From the NCBI RefSeq assembly GCF_022758145.1, contig NZ_JAJVDH010000005.1, forward strand, positions 417,185-481,184: 64,000 nt of DNA, in the 5' to 3' direction. Within the stretch, counting starts at the first letter, position 1; every line of letters starts with the position of its first letter. The notes beneath the pieces are model-generated. The model was not told where the DNA came from and made no database searches. It saw only the letters and a program-made list of their open reading frames with translations. This document shows, one piece after another, positions 17,196 through 24,975 of this stretch. Source of the DNA: Pontibacter vulgaris. GTDB lineage: Bacteria; Bacteroidota; Bacteroidia; Cytophagales; Hymenobacteraceae. Both the position numbers and the translations under genes were made by a program.

Positions 17196-18521
17196 ATGCA
17201 GCCTGTACAGGAAAATATTTACAAGTATAAAGCTACTGCTGCAAGCCTACGATGGGTGCAGGTAGCGCTCTTTAATTTTGTTCTGATAGGTGCTTTGGGC
17301 CTGATGCTGCGCTGGACTTTTGTAGCCCCGGTTGCGGGAGTAAACTATAAATTCCTGTTACACGCGCACTCGCATGTGGCGCTGCTTGGGTGGCTTTACC
17401 CGGCACTTTTTATTGCACTATTGCATGCGTACTTACCAGCAGATGTACAGAGCAAGAAAACATATACCTGGCAATTCTGGCTGTCGCAGGGGGCGGTGCT
17501 GGGCATGTTGCTGAGCTTTCCGGTGCAGGGCTATGGGGCAGTTTCCATTACTTTTTCTACGGCGCACATCCTGCTCACTTACTGGTTTATTTACCGTTTC
17601 CTGAAAGATGCCAAAGCTGCAAAAGTAAGTTCCGGTAACTATAGTTTGTCGTTCCGGTTTGTAAAGGCTGCTTTGTTTTTCCTGGCGCTGTCGTCGTTGG
17701 GGCCCTGGAGTATGGGGCCGATCATGGCGACAGGCAACAGCTTTACCGAATTATACTACAATGCCATTTATTTCTACCTGCATTTTCTGTACAACGGCTG
17801 GCTAACTTTTGCTGTGCTGGGTTTACTTTTCTGGTTACTCGAGAAGTATAAGATCAGCTTTAATGCAAAGTATAGTTTGCTGTTTTTCAGGTTGATGTTT
17901 TGGGCCTGTTTGCCTGCTTACCTGCTGTCTGTGCTATGGATAAAACCGGATGCTATCGTTTACTTTTTAGGTGGAGCCGCAGCGTTGACTCAGGTAATTT
18001 CTTTAGCTATTCTGGTGTTTATACTTTGGCCGATATGTAAGCAATTGCTGGGTTTATTTGGCAACTGGGCTCGGGCCATACTTATACTTGCAGCTACCGC
18101 TTTTATACTTAAAACCCTGATGCAGTTCGCTACCGCACTTCCGTACATGGCCGACCTGGCGTATCAATTGCGCAACTTCATAATCGGTTATCTGCACCTG
18201 GTGCTTATCGGGTTCGTCAGCTTTTTTATACTTGCTTTTTTCGTGCAGCAGGGTTGGCTCAGCTTTAAATCAACTATTAGTCGGTGGGGGATAGGACTGT
18301 TTATACTTGGCTTTTTCAGTAGTGAGGTGCTGCTCTTTTTGCAGGGCATTTTTTACTGGGCCGGACTAGGAGCAATACCAAACTATCACACATTATTATT
18401 TGCAGTAAGTATACTTTTACCAGTTGGTTTGATCCTGTTCTTTATCTCGCAGCTCAGCAGTAAGCATAGTATAGATCAGGAAGCTGTACAAGAATCAGAA
18501 TTTGAGTTGAGGAAAGTATAA
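17196..18521 (+). CDS. Heme-copper-oxidase/NnrS-like multispanning membrane protein
   Basis: The 441-residue protein has about twelve hydrophobic helices. Helix 2 contains the His cluster LLHAHSHVALLGWLYPALF, and another His sits in GYLHLVLIGFVSFFILAFF; such intramembrane histidines recall heme-binding helices of CcoN- and NnrS-like proteins. It lacks the paired His of the CuB site (no W-x-HH), so it is not an oxidase subunit of the standard kind. A related protein lies at 25818 in the NO-repair operon. Co-transcription with the upstream lipoprotein (6 bp) and the FNR-like site suggests a role in the NO or low-oxygen response. Exact function is unknown. Confidence 0.8.
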   Translation: MQPVQENIYKYKATAASLRWVQVALFNFVLIGALGLMLRWTFVAPVAGVNYKFLLHAHSHVALLGWLYPALFIALLHAYLPADVQSKKTYTWQFWLSQGAVLGMLLSFPVQGYGAVSITFSTAHILLTYWFIYRFLKDAKAAKVSSGNYSLSFRFVKAALFFLALSSLGPWSMGPIMATGNSFTELYYNAIYFYLHFLYNGWLTFAVLGLLFWLLEKYKISFNAKYSLLFFRLMFWACLPAYLLSVLWIKPDAIVYFLGGAAALTQVISLAILVFILWPICKQLLGLFGNWARAILILAATAFILKTLMQFATALPYMADLAYQLRNFIIGYLHLVLIGFVSFFILAFFVQQGWLSFKSTISRWGIGLFILGFFSSEVLLFLQGIFYWAGLGAIPNYHTLLFAVSILLPVGLILFFISQLSSKHSIDQEAVQESEFELRKV

Positions 18522-18553
18522 ATTGCATGACTTCCGAGCGTTTTTGAACCTCG

Positions 18554-18620
18554 GAGCGTCTTACATGCTAAGTAGGAAGACGCTCGTAGTAGCAGAGACC
18601 TGTCCCGAAAGCTTTCGGGA
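18554..18620. repeat. Hairpin-rich intergenic repeat
   Basis: Two stems lie between convergent genes. GAGCGTCTT (18554-18562) pairs with AAGACGCTC (18577-18585), and an 18-bp perfect palindrome TCCCGAAAGCTTTCGGGA occupies 18603-18620 inside an outer AGACCT/AGGTCT pairing. It may act as the terminator of the upstream gene; it also resembles dispersed intergenic repeats, which is inference. Confidence 0.6.
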
Positions 18621-18645
18621 ATGCTGCAAGGTCTGTTACTTTTAC

Positions 18646-19074
18646 TTACAAATTTCCAAACATCTTAATCCCAAAGCTAAATAGTAAAACTACCTTTACC
18701 AGCTCGGCCCCAATGTAATAGAAATGCAAGGCAGACTTAGGCAATTCTGCTCCAGAGATTACCAACTCCGCTCGCTTGTCCATAGCAGGCAGTAGCCAGA
18801 TAGTCTGTAGTAGCAGGATTACAATCGGTATAAATAGTAAGAATGACGATGAATCACCCAAGCCATCACCAACGAAAAACAGCACCAATGAAGCCAGCCC
18901 AAAGAACCATTCCACTTTATTGAGCCCGCTAAAGATCAGCCGGCCTATACTTAAGCCGATGGGCAGAGTAACACCGGGCGCCCTGAATTTCAGCCAGGCT
19001 TCCATAAAGCTGATCGCACTTACAAAGCCCACCCATAAAAAGGCGAGCAGTATCAGGTAGTGTTCGGAGTTCAT
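18646..19074 (-). CDS. Small four-helix membrane protein, function unknown
   Basis: The 142-residue protein has about four membrane helices (about 5-25, 52-68, 75-95, 118-138) with short charged loops and a conserved-looking AWLKFRAPGV after helix 1. No family is recognised. It starts 13 bp after the globin gene on the same strand, so the two are probably co-transcribed. That suggests a membrane partner in NO or oxygen handling; this rests only on position. Confidence 0.75.
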   Translation of the reverse strand: MNSEHYLILLAFLWVGFVSAISFMEAWLKFRAPGVTLPIGLSIGRLIFSGLNKVEWFFGLASLVLFFVGDGLGDSSSFLLFIPIVILLLQTIWLLPAMDKRAELVISGAELPKSALHFYYIGAELVKVVLLFSFGIKMFGNL

Positions 19075-19087
19075 CTATAGTTGTATT

Positions 19088-19483
19088 TTACAGGATCGTT
19101 CGGCCTTTGTTCTGTTTATAATATTCTATTTTGCTGGCGAACATATCGGCCATTTTCTGAGCACGCCATTTGGCTTCTTCTACTTTCTCCCCGGTAAACA
19201 ATTCGTCTATGGTTGTATAAAACAGCAGTATCCAGCGTTCAAAATGTGCTGCATCAACAGGCAGGGTTATGTGTTTTGAGCCCGGAGCCCCCTGGTAGGT
19301 AAGCTCGTCCAGCAGCACGGTTTGCCAGAAACGGTACATGATATCCAGGTGGCGTGCCCATCTGTCCTGTATGCGCTCGTCAAAGATCGGTCCCAGCAAT
19401 TCATCGGCCCGTACTCGGGTATAAAAGGTATCCACCAGCAATTTTACATCCTCTAAACGCAGTATATCTTTCTTTTCAGTCAT
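19088..19483 (-). CDS. Group III truncated hemoglobin
   Basis: The 131-residue protein has the compact truncated-globin pattern of group III: LVDTFYTRVRADELLGPIF, then a long E/F region with HITLPVDAAHFERWILLF containing the proximal His, and helix H (AKWRAQKMADMFASKI). It is a cytoplasmic heme protein; members of this group are associated with NO or peroxide detoxification. It lies between nrdJ and a small membrane protein on the same strand. In this block a role in scavenging NO is likely but inferred. Confidence 0.92.
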   Translation of the reverse strand: MTEKKDILRLEDVKLLVDTFYTRVRADELLGPIFDERIQDRWARHLDIMYRFWQTVLLDELTYQGAPGSKHITLPVDAAHFERWILLFYTTIDELFTGEKVEEAKWRAQKMADMFASKIEYYKQNKGRTIL

Positions 19484-19510
19484 GTTGCAATTTACTTTAA
19501 AACAGCATAA

Positions 19511-19572
19511 TTGTCATCTCGATGATAGGAGAGATCTGATACAGATTTCTCACTACCGTTCGAAATGACAAA
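19511..19572. repeat. 62-bp imperfect hairpin repeat between nrdJ and the globin
   Basis: The ends TTGTCATCTCGA and TTCGAAATGACAA are near-exact inverted repeats, and inner segments (GGAGAGATCT and AGATTTCTC) pair too, so the element folds along its whole length. The sequence resembles a dispersed intergenic element common in related genomes, from memory. It could serve as the nrdJ terminator or transcript processing site. Confidence 0.6.
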
Positions 19573-19586
19573 TTGATTATTAACTA

Positions 19587-22500
19587 CTAACTACACCCTA
19601 AACTATTGCCGCAGTTCAAACATTTATAACAGGTGCCGGAGCGGATAGTGATATGCCCACACACATTGCAGATCGGGGCATCGCCCATCATGCTGGCCAG
19701 TACCTGTTGCGTTTGCTCCATCAATACCGTTCTGCTTTGGGTAACTACAGCGTAGCTTTTTCCATTGCTCTTGGTTGTGGATGTTTCTGTAACTATAGTT
19801 GCTGCTTTTTCAGGTAGTTTTCCAGTTGGTGTTTCATCCATAATTTCCGGTTCTTCGGGCTGCACGTGTACCAGGTCTTTTCTGTTCAGATATTCGTACC
19901 CCAGCATCCTGAAAATGTAGTCGAACACCGAGGTAGCTGATTTAATGTTTGGATGCTCTACGCGGCCGGCCGGTTCGAAGCGGGTAAAGGTAAAGCGGTT
20001 CACAAACTCTTCCAGCGGCACGCCATACTGTAAACCCAGCGACACCGAGATCGCAAAACAGTTAAGGATTGACCGGAACGAAGCCCCCTCTTTATACATA
20101 TCAATGAACAACTCACCTAAAGAGCCATCGGCATACTCACCTGTTCTGATATAAACCGTATGTCCGTCTATTTTTGCCTTTTGGGTAAATCCGTTGCGTT
20201 TATCCGGTAGTTTGCGGCGCTCCACCATGCGGGTTAGCTGCTCCCTGAAACCGGCATTGCTGGCATCAGCAAGTATAGCTTTGGCTGCCTGCAACACTTG
20301 TTCGGCATTATACTTTTCGTTGGCTATACTTGTCTCGGTAGTAGGTTTTTCTTCGTTTTCAGAGCTGCTGCTTTTTGAAGTAAGTGGCTGAGAAAGTTTG
20401 CTGCCATCACGGTAAATAGAGCAGGCTTTCAGGCCCAGTTCCCACGACAGTTCGTAGCAGCGTGCTACTTCTTCCACAGTGGTTTCGTTGGGCAGGTTTA
20501 TGGTTTTAGAGATCGCCCCGGAAATGAACGGTTGCACGGCGGCCATCATTTTAATGTGTCCTTCGGCATGTATAAAGCGTTTGCCTTTGTTGCCGCAGCG
20601 GTTGGCGCAATCAAAAACAGCGTAATATTCAGGCTTCAGGTATGGCGCGCCTTCTACGGTCATCGTGCCGCAAACGTATTCGTTCGCTTCTTCTATTTGT
20701 TTGGAAGTATAGCCTAAGGCATGTAGCAAATTAAACCCTGTGTTTTGGTACTCTGCTGAAGTATAACCTAAACGCTCTAGACATGCTTCGCCTAAAGTAT
20801 AAACATTAAAAAGCGACGACAGATCATAAGCTTTTGGTAATACTGCTTCCAGGTTGGTAATCTCTTCTTCTGTTAAGCCTTTATGTAGCAAAGATTCCGG
20901 GTTGATGTGCGGTGCGCCGGTAAGTGTACTATGGCCTTTGGCATAATTAACTATAGCATCTATTTCTTCCGAACTATAACCTAATTTGTTAAGCGCGCCT
21001 GGTATAGATTGGTTGATGATCTTAAAATAACCACCGCCTGAAAGTTTTTTATACTTTACCAGCGCATAATCCGGCTCAACACCTGTGGTGTCGCAGTCCA
21101 TCAGTAACCCTATAGTTCCGGTTGGGGCGATAACGGTAGCCTGTGCATTTCGGTAGCCATACATTTCGCCCTGTTGCAGTGCTTCGTCCCAGGCGTGTTG
21201 GGCAGCTTTTAACAGGTAATACGGGCAAAGCTGCTGATTCAGGCCGTGGGGTTTTATACTTAACTTATCATAGTTCTCCGGTTGATTATAGGTGGCAAAG
21301 CGGTGGTTGCGAATCACGCGCAGCATGGCATCGCGATTCTTGTCATACTTGGCAAAAGCACCTAAGCTGGCAGCCATTTCAGCAGAAGTTCGGTAAGCGG
21401 TACCTGTCATTAGTGAGGTGATACCTGCCGATAAAGCGCGGGCTTCGTCGCTGTCGTAGGGCAGGCCCTGTACCATAAGCAATGCGCCTAAGTTGGCATA
21501 ACCCAAACCTATGGTTCTGTAATCGAAAGAGCGTTGCGCTACCACTTCAGAAGGAAACTGCGCCATCAGCACTGATATCTCCAAAACTACGGTCCACAGT
21601 CTGCAGGCATGTTCGAAAGCGGCTACATCAAACTGCTGTTTCTCTTCATCAAAAAAGCGGAGTAGGTTAAGCGATGCCAGGTTGCAGGCCGTATCGTCCA
21701 GGAACATGTATTCCGAGCACGGATTTGAGGCGTTAATTCTGCCTTCAGCCGGAGAGGTGTGCCACTCGTTTATAGTTGTATCGAATTGCACGCCCGGGTC
21801 GGCGCAGGCCCAGGCTGCTTCTGCTATCTGCTTCCACAAATTACGCGCAGGTATAGATTTCAGAACCTTACCGTCGGTTCGGGCAGTCAGGTGCCAGTCT
21901 CCGTTCTGGTGCAGTGCTTTAAAGAAGGTATTTGGTACCCGTACTGAGTTGTTGGAGTTCTGGCCAGATACGGTATTATATGCTTCACCTTCAAAATCTC
22001 CGGAGTAGCCGGCCGCAATAAGGGCTGCCACTTTTTTCTCTTCGTCCTTTTTCCAGTTAATGAACTCCTGAATCTCGGGGTGGTCCAGGTCCAGGCACAC
22101 CATTTTAGCGGCGCGTCGCGTAGTGCCACCCGATTTTATAGCCCCGGCTGCGCGGTCGCTCACCCTTAAAAACGACATCAGCCCCGACGAAGTACCGCCA
22201 CCCGAAAGCGCTTCATCCTTACCTCTTATACTTGAAAAGTTAGTACCAACACCTGAGCCATACTTAAACACACGCGCTTCCTGCACCAGCAGGTCCATTA
22301 TACCGCCTTTCTGGCCCAGGTCGTCCTGCACCGAAAGTATAAAACAGGCATGTGGCTGTGGCCGCTCAAACGCAGAACCTGATTCCTTCATTTCACCTGT
22401 ATCCGGGTCTACATAGTAGTGTCCTTGAGATTTACCCGTGATGCCATAGGAATTGTAAAGCCCAGTGTTAAACCATTGCGGTGAGTTAGGTGCTGCGTAT

Positions 22501-22883
22501 TGGCCCAGCAGCATATACACCAGTTCATCATAAAACACCTGCGCATCCTTTTCAGAAGCAAAATAGCCATACTTACTGCCCCAATCCTGCCAGCATTTTA
22601 CCAGGCGGTGCACCACTTGCTTTGCAGATTTCTCAGCGCCGGTTCTACCATCTGCCTGTGGTACACCTGCTTTTCGCAGGTATTTTTGAGCAAGAATATC
22701 TGTCGCGATCTGCGACCATTGTGCTGGTACTTCCACATCGTTCAACTCTGCCACCACATCGCCGGTCGGGTTGCGGATAGTGGAGGAACGGAGCTCATAA
22801 CGGAACATGTCGTAGGCATTTTGCGCTGCGGTGGTAAAGTGCCGGGCGAAGGACAGGCCAGCTGGACGTTTACTTTTCTTCAT
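19587..22883 (-). CDS. nrdJ: Class II (B12-dependent) ribonucleoside-diphosphate reductase
   Basis: The 1098-residue single-chain enzyme makes deoxyribonucleotides using adenosylcobalamin, with or without oxygen. Visible marks are GSGVGTNFSSIRG, the active-site strand NPCSEYMFLDDTACNLASLN with its NPCSE motif, SVSLGLQYGVPLEEFV in the extended C-terminal domain, and a terminal Cys-rich tail (CNVCGHI...CYKCLNCG) that should carry the redox or zinc cysteines. No nrdR or class I gene adjoins it. I looked for a cobalamin riboswitch in the 480 bp upstream and could not match the B12 box. An oxygen-independent reductase suits a denitrifying lifestyle. Transcription may continue into the globin through the 62-bp hairpin. 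Confidence 0.96.
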   Translation of the reverse strand: MKKSKRPAGLSFARHFTTAAQNAYDMFRYELRSSTIRNPTGDVVAELNDVEVPAQWSQIATDILAQKYLRKAGVPQADGRTGAEKSAKQVVHRLVKCWQDWGSKYGYFASEKDAQVFYDELVYMLLGQYAAPNSPQWFNTGLYNSYGITGKSQGHYYVDPDTGEMKESGSAFERPQPHACFILSVQDDLGQKGGIMDLLVQEARVFKYGSGVGTNFSSIRGKDEALSGGGTSSGLMSFLRVSDRAAGAIKSGGTTRRAAKMVCLDLDHPEIQEFINWKKDEEKKVAALIAAGYSGDFEGEAYNTVSGQNSNNSVRVPNTFFKALHQNGDWHLTARTDGKVLKSIPARNLWKQIAEAAWACADPGVQFDTTINEWHTSPAEGRINASNPCSEYMFLDDTACNLASLNLLRFFDEEKQQFDVAAFEHACRLWTVVLEISVLMAQFPSEVVAQRSFDYRTIGLGYANLGALLMVQGLPYDSDEARALSAGITSLMTGTAYRTSAEMAASLGAFAKYDKNRDAMLRVIRNHRFATYNQPENYDKLSIKPHGLNQQLCPYYLLKAAQHAWDEALQQGEMYGYRNAQATVIAPTGTIGLLMDCDTTGVEPDYALVKYKKLSGGGYFKIINQSIPGALNKLGYSSEEIDAIVNYAKGHSTLTGAPHINPESLLHKGLTEEEITNLEAVLPKAYDLSSLFNVYTLGEACLERLGYTSAEYQNTGFNLLHALGYTSKQIEEANEYVCGTMTVEGAPYLKPEYYAVFDCANRCGNKGKRFIHAEGHIKMMAAVQPFISGAISKTINLPNETTVEEVARCYELSWELGLKACSIYRDGSKLSQPLTSKSSSSENEEKPTTETSIANEKYNAEQVLQAAKAILADASNAGFREQLTRMVERRKLPDKRNGFTQKAKIDGHTVYIRTGEYADGSLGELFIDMYKEGASFRSILNCFAISVSLGLQYGVPLEEFVNRFTFTRFEPAGRVEHPNIKSATSVFDYIFRMLGYEYLNRKDLVHVQPEEPEIMDETPTGKLPEKAATIVTETSTTKSNGKSYAVVTQSRTVLMEQTQQVLASMMGDAPICNVCGHITIRSGTCYKCLNCGNSLGCS

Positions 22884-23112
22884 AGGGGTAGCTCTATAAA
22901 TTTTATAAGGGTTTCGGTAACAGGTGTTGCGCCTTTTGGGCAGCAGGTTTGTATTTGGTCAGCACAACGTGCGTTATAGTTCAGTCATTCCTAACTTCTA
23001 AAGCAGGCCGGAAAAACAACCGGCAACAGACCTATATAGCAGCTTACTATATTTTGAGTTCACCAAGCTATCAACTATAAATCTGAATCAGGATGAGCAA
23101 GGTCACTCTTAT

Positions 23113-23130
23113 AAATGACTTCGGTCATTT
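23113..23130. promoter_or_regulatory. Perfect CRP/FNR-type palindrome upstream of ric
   Basis: AAATGAC-TTCG-GTCATTT has perfect 7-bp arms around 4 bp and is the best of three such sites in the window. Its centre is 29.5 bp upstream of TATACTTG at 23151-23158, which puts it at about -41.5, a class II activator position. The resulting ric leader would be about 208 nt. Confidence 0.7.
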
Positions 23131-23150
23131 TCGTCTTTTTACTATAATAG

Positions 23151-23158
23151 TATACTTG
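23151..23158 (+). promoter_or_regulatory. Candidate -7 box downstream of the palindrome
   Basis: TATACTTG is followed by TAAAG, the same 13-nt string seen at 16703, at the same distance from its palindrome. It matches TAnnTTTG at all but one position. Confidence 0.5.
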
Positions 23159-23370
23159 TAAAGCGGATTTAAGTCTTTGAAAATCAATTTTATAGTTGAT
23201 GGTAAAGACGTGATCCGGGAAGCTGTTAAAGCTTAAATAAACTGTTGCTGAACCTGTTGTAAAGGTAAGAGATGAAATAAAATAATAAAATACCTTTTTA
23301 TCTTTTATTTTAAAAATACGTCATATACCTTTACGCCGGTGATTGATTACAACAACAAAATTTAACCATT

Positions 23371-24333
23371 ATGGAAACCACACAAAGCATAGAAAAAACA
23401 CTGGACGTAACAGTTCTGGAGCCACGCATGAAGCACCCGACCATTTTTGAATGGTTCGATAACCTGAAAGGTGGCGAAGCTTTTATCATACACAACGACC
23501 ACGATCCGAAACCACTTTATTACCAACTGTTGGGTGAGCGTGGCAATACATTTAAATGGGAGTACCTGGAGCAGGGCCCGGAAGTATGGGAAGTGCGTAT
23601 CGGTAAACTTACCCCCGAAGAAGGCGAAACTGTAGGTGAGCTGGTAGCCAAAGATTACCGCAAAGCACAGGTATTTAAAAAATTCGGTATCGATTTCTGC
23701 TGCGGCGGTAAAAAATCGGTGGCACAGGTTTGCAAAGAAAAAGGCATTAGCCAAGATGAGCTGGAGCAGGAGCTGTTAGCGATGGACGAAGCCGAGCAGA
23801 ACCGCCAGGCTGAGTACGACAAATGGGAGCCATCTTTCCTGGCAGATTATATCGTGAACATGCACCATAAATATGTGCGCGAAGCGATACCTGCGCTGTA
23901 CGAATACACTACTAAAATTGCCCGCGTACACGGTCAGCGCCACCCGGAGCTTATAGAAGTTGTAAAGCACTTCACTAACGTAGCCAACGAGCTGGAATCG
24001 CATATGCCGAAAGAAGAGCGCGTACTGTTTCCTTACATTAAGCAGCTGGATGAAGCCAGGAAAAGCGGCGTGAAAATGGAGCCTGCTGCCTTCGGCTCTA
24101 TCCAGAACCCGATCAATATGATGGAGATGGAGCACGAGCATGCCGGTACTGAACTGGAGAAAATCCGTGAGCTTACAAATGGCTATACTTTGCCAGCTGA
24201 TGCCTGCGCTACCTACACTGTTGCTTTCAAGAAACTGAAAGAGTTTGAAGATGACCTGTTCCGTCACATCCACTTAGAGAACAACATCCTGTTCCCGAAA
24301 GCGCTGGAGATGGAAAAAGAAGTAGTTAAATAG
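23371..24333 (+). CDS. ric: Di-iron Fe-S cluster repair protein fused to DUF2249
   Basis: The 320-residue protein joins three modules. These are DUF2249 (residues 1-78, EPRMKHPTIFEWFDNL...), the ScdA_N/DUF542 segment with FGIDFCCGG (Cys110, Cys111), and a hemerythrin domain (about 155-318) with di-iron ligands in NMHHKYVRE, QRHPEL, LESHMPKEERVLFPY, EMEHEHAG and HIHLENNILFP. Ric/YtfE/ScdA proteins repair Fe-S clusters damaged by NO. The usual protein is about 220 residues, so the N-terminal DUF2249 fusion is an addition. It heads a rightward cluster with another hemerythrin, a DUF1858/DUF2249 protein, a membrane protein and a MIP18-type factor. The perfect CRP/FNR-like site upstream suggests NO or low-oxygen control. 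Confidence 0.95.
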   Translation: METTQSIEKTLDVTVLEPRMKHPTIFEWFDNLKGGEAFIIHNDHDPKPLYYQLLGERGNTFKWEYLEQGPEVWEVRIGKLTPEEGETVGELVAKDYRKAQVFKKFGIDFCCGGKKSVAQVCKEKGISQDELEQELLAMDEAEQNRQAEYDKWEPSFLADYIVNMHHKYVREAIPALYEYTTKIARVHGQRHPELIEVVKHFTNVANELESHMPKEERVLFPYIKQLDEARKSGVKMEPAAFGSIQNPINMMEMEHEHAGTELEKIRELTNGYTLPADACATYTVAFKKLKEFEDDLFRHIHLENNILFPKALEMEKEVVK

Positions 24334-24469
24334 AACTATAGTTTACGGGCTTGATGGATTGGCAGGATTGAGAACTATACTTTTCCTGCGATTAAAAAGA
24401 TCCTGCTGATCCTGATGTCCTGTAAGTAGTAGTTTGGAAATTGCATAACGGGCGCTGCCCACCACTGCC

Positions 24470-24973
24470 ATGAAAAAGGCAATAACTCCCCAAAAAAGAG
24501 ATAAAAGTTTAGTGCCACTGTCTCGGGAACACCACTTTGGTTTACTGTTCTGCTGGAAGATCCGGCAAGGTTTGAAGAACGGTACCGATCTGATTTTGAT
24601 GCGTGCGTACGTGCGCTATTTCTGGGATACTATTTTAAAAGAGCACTGCGAAGAAGAAGAGTGGGTGCTGAAAAGGCTGTTGAAAACAGATGATACTGTA
24701 AGAGGCCGCCTGGAAGAAGAGCACAGGTTACTGCACTCGCTGGTTGAGTTGATTGAAGACGGAAGCCCGATGAACAAAGAGCTGTTTAAAGTGCTGGAGC
24801 AGGACCTGACCGATCACATCCGTTGGGAAGAACGCGAGCTATTCCCGTACCTGCAGGCCGTAGCGCACTCTGATGAACTGGAGCTGGTTGGACAACTGCT
24901 AAGCCATAAGCATGATCCGCGCATGGACACTTTTACACCTGAGTTCTGGACAAAAAAAGCGCAAGCCGAATAG
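24470..24973 (+). CDS. Hemerythrin HHE domain protein
   Basis: The 167-residue protein is a single four-helix hemerythrin domain with likely iron ligands in SREHHFGLLF, LKEHCEEEEWVL, EEEHRLLHSL and DHIRWEERELFPYL. It is cytoplasmic and may sense or buffer NO or oxygen. It lies 136 bp after ric and 2 bp before the next gene. The spacer before it contains several near-repeats of GATCCTG but no clear terminator, so it may belong to the ric transcript. Confidence 0.9.
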   Translation: MKKAITPQKRDKSLVPLSREHHFGLLFCWKIRQGLKNGTDLILMRAYVRYFWDTILKEHCEEEEWVLKRLLKTDDTVRGRLEEEHRLLHSLVELIEDGSPMNKELFKVLEQDLTDHIRWEERELFPYLQAVAHSDELELVGQLLSHKHDPRMDTFTPEFWTKKAQAE

Positions 24974-24975
24974 CC

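Larger units (their letters stand above)
22884..23370. other. Divergent regulatory region between nrdJ and ric
   Basis: The 487-bp spacer holds a small GCCGG/CCGGC hairpin near 23008-23025, the CRP/FNR-like palindrome at 23113-23130 and its -7 box at 23151. A second -7-like sequence TACCTTTA at 23326-23333, about 38 bp before ric, could be a closer ric promoter. No gene is supported. Confidence 0.6.

Noticed and set aside
19512..19525. GTCAT-CTCG-ATGAT as a regulator site upstream of the globin
   Set aside because: The half-sites are in the opposite order to the other three operators and the stretch belongs to the foldback repeat.
22884..23100. Possible cobalamin riboswitch upstream of nrdJ
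   Set aside because: Read on the minus strand, no B12-box sequence or the conserved core could be matched; a covariance-model search would settle it.
23177..23236. 20-codon open stretch starting TTG just after the predicted start site at 23163 (KINFIVDGKDVIREAVKA)
   Set aside because: It looks protein-like but is very short, needs a TTG start and has no known relatives to support it.
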